DNA of 21,671 nt. It comes from Lysobacteraceae bacterium UBA6001. Its GTDB lineage: Bacteria > Pseudomonadota > Gammaproteobacteria > Xanthomonadales > Xanthomonadaceae. The translations under genes were made by a program, and so were the position numbers. Below are positions 16,363 through 21,671 of this stretch, in pieces; position 1 is the stretch's first letter; every line of letters begins with the position of its first letter. The notes below the pieces were generated by a model. It was not told where the DNA came from, searched no databases, and saw only the letters and a program-made list of their open reading frames with translations. Location of the stretch: contig DJAN01000299.1 in NCBI GenBank assembly GCA_002429615.1, forward strand, positions 280 to 21,950. The letters are read 5' to 3'.

Positions 16363-16962
16363 ATGATCGCTTTGTTCAAGGGTTTGGGTTTGTTGCTGGA
16401 TGACAACGCGCTGCATCGCGAGCCGTTTGAAACACAGGTCGCGCACTGGCGCGACAAGACCGACCAGCAGATCGACGAAGAGGTCGAGCTGCTCACCGTG
16501 GCCAAGAAGCAGTGGGTGATCGCCTCGATCATCGGCTGGCAGGCGATCTCGCTGATCCTGCTGGGCGTGATCGCCCACCAGCTGTGGCAGCACGACTACC
16601 ACGTCACCTTCAGCCGCGTGGTGATCGTGTTCACCTCGTGGATCTCGATCCTGTTCGTGATGTGGTACATCGCCGACCTGTTCGACCACAGCGCCGGCTT
16701 CGAGCGTTGGCTGCGCGCCTTCAACAGCCGCGCACGGCTCACCCCGGACGCCGACACCGTCGAATGCGTGGCCGATGCGCTGGAAATGGCGCGGCGCTAT
16801 CCCGAAGTGCTGCGCTACAAGCAGGAAGTGACCAACCACCGCGAAATGCGCCACGAGGACATCGTGCTCATGCGCGAGATGGGCCACCTGCGTCAGTACT
16901 CGGAAATCGTGCGCGAGCTGGACCGCTACGACGGCGCACCGAAGCTGGTCGTCAACGGCTGA
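16363..16962 (+). CDS. Hypothetical membrane protein with two transmembrane helices
   Basis: A 199-residue protein that I do not recognise. Residues 1-50 are charged and probably cytoplasmic ('HWRDKTDQQIDEEVELLTVAKKQW'). Two hydrophobic helices lie at about 51-73 ('WVIASIIGWQAISLILLGVIAHQLW') and 84-106 ('SRVVIVFTSWISILFVMWYIADLF'), separated by a short loop 'QHDYHVTF'. Residues 107-199 are charged and helical ('ADALEMARRYPEVLRYKQEVTNHREMRHEDIVLMREM'). Both termini are predicted to face the same side. The ATG at 16363 is supported by GGGAG seven bases upstream. Coding character is strong throughout. It is monocistronic: REP and terminator elements lie on both sides. Confidence 0.8.
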   Translation: MIALFKGLGLLLDDNALHREPFETQVAHWRDKTDQQIDEEVELLTVAKKQWVIASIIGWQAISLILLGVIAHQLWQHDYHVTFSRVVIVFTSWISILFVMWYIADLFDHSAGFERWLRAFNSRARLTPDADTVECVADALEMARRYPEVLRYKQEVTNHREMRHEDIVLMREMGHLRQYSEIVRELDRYDGAPKLVVNG

Positions 16963-16995
16963 CCCCCGCCGCCAGGACCGGCGCGTTGCATTCCT

Positions 16996-17018
16996 GTAGG
17001 AGCGGCTTCAGCCGCGAC
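16996..17018 (+). repeat. REP-type unit, copy 3 (single arm)
   Basis: This unit is identical to the left arm of the 3129-3189 element (starts GTAGGAGCGGCTTCAGCC), but no inverted partner is present. It lies between convergent genes, 17 bases before a terminator hairpin. Confidence 0.9.
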
Positions 17019-17034
17019 CGATGAACCCAAACGC

Positions 17035-17063
17035 AGAACGGGGGCTTTCGCCCCCGTTCTTCT
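17035..17063. terminator. Terminator between convergent genes
   Basis: AGAACGGGGGC (17035-17045) pairs perfectly with GCCCCCGTTCT (17050-17060) around TTTC, followed by TCTT on the plus strand. It sits between the stop of the two-TM gene (16962) and the stop of the APC permease (17089), so it may serve both strands. Confidence 0.82.
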
Positions 17064-17088
17064 TGCGGCATCCGATCAACGCGACCGG

Positions 17089-18699
17089 TCAATGCACCGC
17101 GGCAGCGGCCTGTTCCACCGACGGGGTGCGCCAGCCACTGCGCACGCCCCACACGTAGAACACCAGCCCGACCGCGGCCACCACGGCCAGGTCGATGCCA
17201 TAAGGCAGGTAGCCATGGCCGCCGAACGTGGTGCTGCCGGCCCACGACAGCAGCGCCACCACCGGCAGGTACACGATCATCCACCACGCGCCCTTGAGCT
17301 GGCGGCCGAAGTCCACCCAGCGCGCCTTGGCCTGGTAGTACGCATACACCGGCAGCGCGACCGCCATCAGCAGGATGATCTCGCCGGTCAGCGGCCAGCG
17401 CGCCCAGTACAGCAGTTCGGTGGCCATCACGAAGGCGACCGCCGCCATCACCGGCAGCGCGAACACGCGCAGCGGGCGATGGAACTCCGGCGCGGTGCGG
17501 CGCAGCGACATCACGCTGACCGGGCCGGTGAGGTAGGAGATGATCGTCGCCACCGAGATCACCGCCGCCAGCGTGCCCCAGCCGCGAAAGAAGAACAGGA
17601 ACAGGTAGGACACGGCGAGGTTGAAGATCATCGCCGGGCGCGGCACGCCCCAGTGCGCGTGCACCTGGCCCAGGATTTTCGGCATCGTGCCGTTCTTCTC
17701 CATGCCGTAGATCATGCGCGCGGTGGTGGCGGTGTAGGTGATGCCGGTGCCCGACGGGCTGATGAAGGCGTCCACGTACAGCAGGATCGCCAGCCAGTGC
17801 AGGTTGACGATGATCGCCAGTTCGGCGAACGGCGAACGGAAGTCGATGCCGTGCCAGCCGGCCTTGGCCAGCAGATCCGGCGGCACCGAGCCCAGGTAGG
17901 CCACCTGCAGCAGCACGTAGACCACGGTCGCCAGCGCGATCGAGCCCAGCACCGCGAAGGGAATGCTGCGACCCGGGTTGCGCGCTTCGCCGGCCAGGTT
18001 CACCGGGCTCTGGAAGCCGTTGAAGCTGAAGACGATGCCGGCGGTGGCCACCGCGGTCAGCACCGCGGCGAAGTCGATCACATGGTTGTCGCCATGCACG
18101 CCCACGCTGAAGTTCTCGCTGTGGAAGCCGCTGGCCACCAGCATGATGCCGGTCAGCGCCGGCACCACCAGCTTGAACACGGTGATGGCGGTGTTGGAGC
18201 GCGCGAACAGCTTCACGCTCCAGAAGTTGAGCAGGAAGTAGACCAGCACCAGCACCGCGGCGATCAGCAGGCCGGGCACGGTCAGTTCACCGGCGCCGCC
18301 AGGATGCGAGACGTACAGGTCCTGCGCCCATTGCCACGGCCACGAGGCCATGTACTGCACCGAGGCTTCGGCTTCGACCGGAATCACCGAGACGATGGCG
18401 ATCCAGTTCGCCCAGCCGGCGATGAAGCCGACCAGCGAGCCGTGCGAGTAGTGGCTGTAGCGGACCATGCCACCGGACTCGGGGAACATCGCGCCCAGTT
18501 CGGCGTAGGCCAGCGCGATGGTGGTGATGATGGCGGCGCCGAGCACCCAGGCCCAGACCGCGCCGGGGCCGGCGAGGCCGGCCGCGCGCCAGGCGCCGAA
18601 CAACCAGCCGGAGCCGATGATCGAGCCCAGGCCGGTGAGCATGAGGGCAAAGGGGCCGACTTCGCGACGAAGCGCGGTGGGGTGCTGCGGTGCGGTCAT
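17089..18699 (-). CDS. APC family amino-acid permease
   Basis: A 536-residue inner-membrane transporter with 12 or more predicted helices. APC superfamily features are the first helix 'FALMLTGLGSIIGSGWLFGAW' with the unwound GSIIGSGW substrate loop, 'LAYAELGAMFPESGGMVRYSHYSHG', 'FSFNGFQSPVNLAGEARNPGRSIPFAV' and 'SPSGTGITYTATTARMIYGMEKNGTMPKILGQVH'. The Glu in 'YAELGAMFPESGG' is the usual APC position. Members are proton-coupled or exchange transporters of amino acids; similarity to aspartate-symporter-like proteins is possible, but specificity is not proven. The start is uncertain: ATG 18699 (MTAPQHPT) is preferred; ATG 18732 adds 'MRDSLPSRPSP' and would put a TATGAC sequence 23 bases upstream. 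Neither start has a clear RBS. It converges with the two-TM gene. Confidence 0.93.
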   Translation of the reverse strand: MTAPQHPTALRREVGPFALMLTGLGSIIGSGWLFGAWRAAGLAGPGAVWAWVLGAAIITTIALAYAELGAMFPESGGMVRYSHYSHGSLVGFIAGWANWIAIVSVIPVEAEASVQYMASWPWQWAQDLYVSHPGGAGELTVPGLLIAAVLVLVYFLLNFWSVKLFARSNTAITVFKLVVPALTGIMLVASGFHSENFSVGVHGDNHVIDFAAVLTAVATAGIVFSFNGFQSPVNLAGEARNPGRSIPFAVLGSIALATVVYVLLQVAYLGSVPPDLLAKAGWHGIDFRSPFAELAIIVNLHWLAILLYVDAFISPSGTGITYTATTARMIYGMEKNGTMPKILGQVHAHWGVPRPAMIFNLAVSYLFLFFFRGWGTLAAVISVATIISYLTGPVSVMSLRRTAPEFHRPLRVFALPVMAAVAFVMATELLYWARWPLTGEIILLMAVALPVYAYYQAKARWVDFGRQLKGAWWMIVYLPVVALLSWAGSTTFGGHGYLPYGIDLAVVAAVGLVFYVWGVRSGWRTPSVEQAAAAVH

Positions 18700-18784
18700 G
18701 GGCGATGGGCGGGACGGCAAAGAATCGCGCATGATCGCAGAAGCGGCCCCGCGAAGTCATAGCGCAGCGCGGAATCGCCCCTGG

Positions 18785-18803
18785 ATGCACCACGACGGTG
18801 CAT
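18785..18803. promoter_or_regulatory. Small hairpin between the lipoprotein gene end and the APC permease start
   Basis: ATGCACC (18785-18791) pairs with GGTGCAT (18797-18803) around ACGAC. It lies 18 bases past the lipoprotein stop and about 50-85 bases upstream of the two possible permease starts. There is no T-run, so it may be an operator dyad or a weak terminator. Confidence 0.35.
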
Positions 18804-18821
18804 AGCGTAAGGCGGGCGTTC

Positions 18822-19178
18822 TCAGCCTCGCGCGCAATCCTCGGCGGGTAGCTTGCCGTCCACGCACTGCCCGAATCCCTTCGGCAGGCCCTTCACCTGG
18901 TAGGTCTGGCCCGGCTTCAGGTCCAGGCGCTGCAGGGTCTGGCGCTGACAGGCCGCGCCCTCGCCGGCGGGGCAGGTCTCCACGAACACCAGGTAATGGC
19001 AATGCCCGGTGCTGCTGGCCAGGCAATGGAAATCCGTCACCCCGTCACGGCTTTCCATCTTGCTGAAGAGCGTGTCGTGGCCATCGGTGCTGGCGCGGGT
19101 GATCGAGGTCACCCCGGCACGCTCGTGGCAGCCGGCCAAGGCCATCAGGCAATAGACGATCGCGGCTACGGTACGCAT
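18822..19178 (-). CDS. Small cysteine-rich lipoprotein, hypothetical
   Basis: A 118-residue predicted lipoprotein: 'MRTVAAIVYCLMALAGC' is a type II signal peptide with lipobox LAGC (14-17). The mature part contains six more cysteines (52, 60, 69, 77, 105, 115), an even number that could form three disulfides in the periplasm. A hydrophobic strand 'CHYLVFVETCPAG' and 'LDLKPGQTYQVKGLPKGFGQCVDGK' suggest a small beta-rich domain; I do not recognise the family. A strong RBS (GGGAGGAAAG) precedes the ATG at 19178, which lies 28 bases after the LytTR regulator stop with no terminator between. Operon membership with the two-component system is inferred, so it may be a signal partner or target. Confidence 0.75.
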   Translation of the reverse strand: MRTVAAIVYCLMALAGCHERAGVTSITRASTDGHDTLFSKMESRDGVTDFHCLASSTGHCHYLVFVETCPAGEGAACQRQTLQRLDLKPGQTYQVKGLPKGFGQCVDGKLPAEDCARG

Positions 19179-19206
19179 GACGCTTTCCTCCCTTCCCTCG
19201 CCGCGG

Positions 19207-19983
19207 CTACATGCCGCGGAACAGGGTCATGAACGGCTGGCTGACGGTGAGCATTTCCGGCCGGTTCTTCAGTCGCAGCTTGCCCTTGCCGGTGTCGTCG
19301 CGGATCACCGAGGCCACGGCCTTCATGTTGACGATGGTGGAGCGGTGGATCTGCTTGAACGCATGCGGATCCAGCACGTCGAGCAGTTCGCGCAGCGAGG
19401 TGCGCAGCACCGATTCGCCATCGCCGGTCATCACCACGGTGTACTTGTGGTCGGCCTGGAAATAGGCGACGTCGTCGAGCTGGATCAGCCGCGTCTCGCG
19501 GCCGCTGCTGGCGGTGATCCACGCCATCGGCGGCCGGTCGGTCGGCTGGCCGGGGCGCGCCGACAGCCGCGCCAGCAGCGCATCAAGCACGTCGGTGTCC
19601 GGCTGCCCTGCGATCAACCGCGACTGCACGCGCTGCACGGTGGCGGCCAGGCGTTCGCGCGAGATCGGCTTGAGCAGGTAGTCGATCGCGCCGTGTTCGA
19701 AGGCGTCGATGGCGTACTGGTCATAGGCAGTCACGAACACCACCTGCGAACGCGGGCTGGCCTCGCCCATGGCGCGGGCCACCTCGATGCCGGTCAGGCC
19801 GGGCATGCGGATGTCGAGGAACACCACGTCCGGCTGCAGCTCGGCGATGCTTTCCAGCGCACTGGCGCCGTCCTCGCATTCAGCTTCGACCTGCAACCCC
19901 GGCCACACTTCCGCCAGCAGGGCGAGCAGCGACTGCCGCAACAGCGCCTCGTCCTCGGCCACCACCGCGCGCACCGGATTCAT
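19207..19983 (-). CDS. LytTR-family response regulator
   Basis: A 258-residue two-domain regulator. The receiver domain (1-122) has the acidic pair E10-D11, phospho-acceptor Asp57 in 'VVFLDIRMPG', Thr85 in 'VTAYDQYA' and Lys105 in 'DYLLKPIS'. A linker (about 123-150) leads to a LytTR DNA-binding domain (about 155-256): 'TRLIQLDDVAYFQADHKYTVVMT', 'RTSLRELLDVLDPHAFKQIHRSTIVNMKAV' and 'LRLKNRPEMLTVSQPF'. It should bind direct-repeat operators and activate envelope, virulence or uptake genes in LytR/AlgR-like fashion; targets are unknown. The ATG at 19983 overlaps the kinase stop in an ATGA (19980-19983). Confidence 0.95.
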   Translation of the reverse strand: MNPVRAVVAEDEALLRQSLLALLAEVWPGLQVEAECEDGASALESIAELQPDVVFLDIRMPGLTGIEVARAMGEASPRSQVVFVTAYDQYAIDAFEHGAIDYLLKPISRERLAATVQRVQSRLIAGQPDTDVLDALLARLSARPGQPTDRPPMAWITASSGRETRLIQLDDVAYFQADHKYTVVMTGDGESVLRTSLRELLDVLDPHAFKQIHRSTIVNMKAVASVIRDDTGKGKLRLKNRPEMLTVSQPFMTLFRGM

Positions 19984-21338
19984 GCCGCACCTCCGGTCGA
20001 CGGCGCGCTGCCGGGCAGCGGCGGCGGCGTGCTGGTGGATGCAGGCGGCACCACCGGCGCATCGGCGGCGGGCGTTTCCGGCGACACCCACGGCGGCGGC
20101 GTATGCGTCGGCGCATAGCGCAGCGGCACGGTGATGGTGGCGGCCACGCCGGTCGGGAAATTGGAGACCAGGGCAAACGCGGCCGCGTCGCCGTAGGTCA
20201 GGCGCAGGCGTTCGCGCAGATTGCGCAGGCCCACGCCGGTGCCGTGGCTGTGGCTGTTGAAGCCCTGGCCATCGTCGGCCACGGTCAGCGTGGCGTGGTC
20301 CTCGAACCGGCGCGCCAGGATCCAGATCGTGCCGCCGCCCGGCTTCGGCTCCAGGCCATGCTTGATCGCGTTCTCCACCAGCGTCTGCAGCATCATCGAC
20401 GGCAGCTGCAGGCGGCGCAGCTCGAACGGCACCTCCAGCTGCATCGCCAGCCGCGCGCCCATGCGGATGCGCAGGATTTCCAGGTAGGCCTGGGTGCGCT
20501 CCAGCTCTTCGCCCAGGGTCGACATCGCATCGTCGGCACTGGGCAGCGAGCGGCGCAGGTACTGGATCAGGTGGCCGATCATCTGGTCGGCGCGCGGCGG
20601 GTCGGTGCGGGTCAGCACCTGCGCGCTGGCCAGCGTGTTGTAGAGGAAGTGGGGTTCCACCTGGGCATGCAGCAGGTTCAACCGCGCCACCGCCAGCTCC
20701 TTCTCGGTCTCGGACTGCACCGCGGCGGCCTGTTCGTCACGGCGCTGGTCGGACACGCGGTTGGTGATCGAGCGCGTCACCGCTTCGGCGTTCTCGTAGT
20801 TGCTGCCCTCGTCCACCACCAGCAGGTCCACCCACGCGCCGGCATCGGGCTCGCACAGCAGGGTCACGCTGCTCACGCCGCTGGCCGGGGTCAGCGTGGC
20901 CAGGATCTGGTTGCGCTTGATGGCGAACCGCGCGAACACGTTCCAGCGCGAGACCTGGTCGTCGTCGCGCGCATCGAGGCGGCGCACCTTGGCGCGGATC
21001 TGCAGGCTGCCGGGCGAGCTTTCGATGTCCTCCACCCGCGGCAGCTGGCGGATCGCGCTTTCCACCACGGCGAAGGCGGTGTTGCCGTCCAGCGGCACTT
21101 CAATCTGCCGGCGCTGGCGGCTGCTGAGGGTGTCGTGGTCGAGCCGGCCGGCGAGCAGCCTCACCCGGCGCAGGTGGGTCAGGGCGCTGGCCATCACGAT
21201 CGCCAGCGTGGCGAAGGTGATCAGCGTGTAGAGGGTGCCGGTGTGGCCGAACAGTTCGCCCCAGACGTTGGCGACGACGATCAGCACGATCATCCAGATG
21301 AACAGCAGGCGCGCGATCAGGAACAGGCTGGCGGACAC
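19980..21338 (-). CDS. LytS-like sensor histidine kinase with uncharacterised cytoplasmic region and proline-rich tail
   Basis: 452 residues from GTG 21338, supported by a TATGCT box 30 bases upstream. Two N-terminal membrane helices (about 5-28 and 36-55) are joined by a short loop, leaving almost no periplasmic sensor. Residues about 75-195 form an alpha/beta region I cannot name ('RRQIEVPLDGNTAFAVVESAIRQLP', 'GSLQIRAKVRRLD', 'VTLLCEPDAGAWVDLLVVDEG'). A His_kinase (PF06580-type) domain follows with His230 in 'QVEPHFLYNTLA', then a HATPase with Asn323 (VENAIKHG), DDGQGF (355-360) and GTGVGL (366-371). After about 408 the protein ends in a Pro/Thr/Ala/Ser-rich tail that overlaps the regulator's start codon. 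It phosphorylates the adjacent LytTR regulator. Confidence 0.93.
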   Translation of the reverse strand: MSASLFLIARLLFIWMIVLIVVANVWGELFGHTGTLYTLITFATLAIVMASALTHLRRVRLLAGRLDHDTLSSRQRRQIEVPLDGNTAFAVVESAIRQLPRVEDIESSPGSLQIRAKVRRLDARDDDQVSRWNVFARFAIKRNQILATLTPASGVSSVTLLCEPDAGAWVDLLVVDEGSNYENAEAVTRSITNRVSDQRRDEQAAAVQSETEKELAVARLNLLHAQVEPHFLYNTLASAQVLTRTDPPRADQMIGHLIQYLRRSLPSADDAMSTLGEELERTQAYLEILRIRMGARLAMQLEVPFELRRLQLPSMMLQTLVENAIKHGLEPKPGGGTIWILARRFEDHATLTVADDGQGFNSHSHGTGVGLRNLRERLRLTYGDAAAFALVSNFPTGVAATITVPLRYAPTHTPPPWVSPETPAADAPVVPPASTSTPPPLPGSAPSTGGAA

Positions 21339-21368
21339 GGGACGGACTCGAGGTTTTCAGTGCGGCCG

Positions 21369-21374
21369 AGCATA
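21369..21374 (-). promoter_or_regulatory. Putative -10 box (TATGCT) of the LytTR operon
   Basis: On the minus strand TATGCT ends 30 bases before the GTG at 21338, matching the spacing of other boxes here and favouring the GTG start. No -35 is obvious. Confidence 0.45.
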
Positions 21375-21509
21375 GACCGCCCCGGCGGGCTTGGGGATGC
21401 GGTCGCGACGGGGCGGCCGGCATGGCGACGAAAGCCCGGATCGGCGCCGCGAATCCGGGCCGGCGTCCCAGTCCGGTGCTGCGGCCGCGCCATCACCCGC
21501 CTCGGCGGC

Positions 21510-21515
21510 TATGCT
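21510..21515 (+). promoter_or_regulatory. Putative -10 box (TATGCT) of the Tat-exported protein gene
   Basis: TATGCT in 'GCGGCTATGCTCC' ends 27 bases before the ATG at 21543. GAAGGGA (21531-21537) is the RBS. Confidence 0.5.
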
Positions 21516-21542
21516 CCGGCCGACCTTCGAGAAGGGATGCCC

Positions 21543-21671
21543 ATGCAACGACGCCAGTTCCTGCGCGGCACCGGTGCCGCCGTCGCACTCGCCTCCACCG
21601 GCGCCTTCGCCGCCGCCCCGCCCCGTGGACCGGCGCTGCCGCCGGTGCCGGACGATGCCATCGCCGACCAC
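21543..21671 (+). CDS. Tat-exported protein, N-terminal 43 codons only (cut by window end)
   Basis: The open frame begins ATG 21543 with a good RBS (GAAGGGA, 5 bases upstream) and a TATGCT box. It reads MQRRQFLRGTGAAVALASTG and continues 'AFAAAPPRGPALPPVPDDAIADH'. 'RRQFLRG' is a twin-arginine (Tat) signal motif followed by a weakly hydrophobic Ala/Gly/Thr core and an A-F-A-A cleavage region near residues 22-25, so the product is exported folded to the periplasm, probably as a cofactor-binding or metal enzyme. The functional domain lies beyond the window, so no function is assigned. Confidence 0.85.
   Translation, partial: MQRRQFLRGTGAAVALASTGAFAAAPPRGPALPPVPDDAIADH

Overview
The window reads as a GC-rich gammaproteobacterial chromosome of the Xanthomonadaceae/Lysobacteraceae type (Lysobacter, Luteimonas, Pseudoxanthomonas or Stenotrophomonas-like; the genus cannot be fixed from the sequence alone). 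The grounds are the strong G/C third-position bias, several small families common in that group (DUF3297, DUF6630, DUF4031), a YadGH-type ABC exporter, and three copies of the 'TGTAGGAGCGGCTTCAGCC' intergenic palindrome typical of Pseudomonas and xanthomonads. Genes are densely packed and look like core or shelf genome. There is no phage, plasmid, transposase, CRISPR or RNA gene that I can support.

Layout. Bases 1-20 are an Illumina adapter, so this is a draft contig end. They are followed by the C-terminal part of a sodium:solute symporter (21-~437), which runs without a stop into the antisense of a BlaR1-like M56 peptidase (440-730). Two unrelated gene pieces are joined mid-gene, most likely as a chimera. 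An intact BlaI-family repressor (732-1118, minus) follows, with a promoter overlapped by operator-like dyads. Then come a charge-polarised hypothetical protein and a DUF4031 protein (1242-2020, plus), a cluster of four hairpins (2069-2181), a DUF6630 protein (minus) divergent from a DUF3297 protein (plus), a REP palindrome, the overlapping ABC exporter pair yadG-yadH (minus) and a CPA1 Na+/H+ antiporter (minus).

From 6806: a YciI/DGPF protein (plus) tail-to-tail with a 4,5-DOPA-type extradiol dioxygenase (minus); an outer-membrane beta-barrel protein (plus) with a good terminator; a 407-base intergenic region holding a long imperfect inverted repeat and an 11-bp tandem repeat; an aldo/keto reductase (plus); a large membrane PAS-GGDEF-EAL protein (minus) whose cyclase half is degenerate; an M13 zinc peptidase lipoprotein (plus); a 473-base intergenic region with a terminator and a REP pair; a two-TM hypothetical protein (plus); and an APC-family permease (minus).

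The right end is a minus-strand operon of a LytS-like histidine kinase, a LytTR response regulator (ATGA overlap) and a small six-cysteine lipoprotein. The window ends inside the first 43 codons of a Tat-exported protein (plus).

Functional themes are envelope transport and homeostasis (ABC exporter, antiporter, APC permease, M13 peptidase, OM barrel) and signalling (BlaI/BlaR1, c-di-GMP turnover, LytTR two-component). I do not see a clearly novel multi-gene system. The items most worth a second look are the adapter and chimeric join, the palindromic intergenic elements, an inverted repeat centred on the yadGH -10 box, the degenerate GGDEF, and the kinase/regulator/lipoprotein operon.
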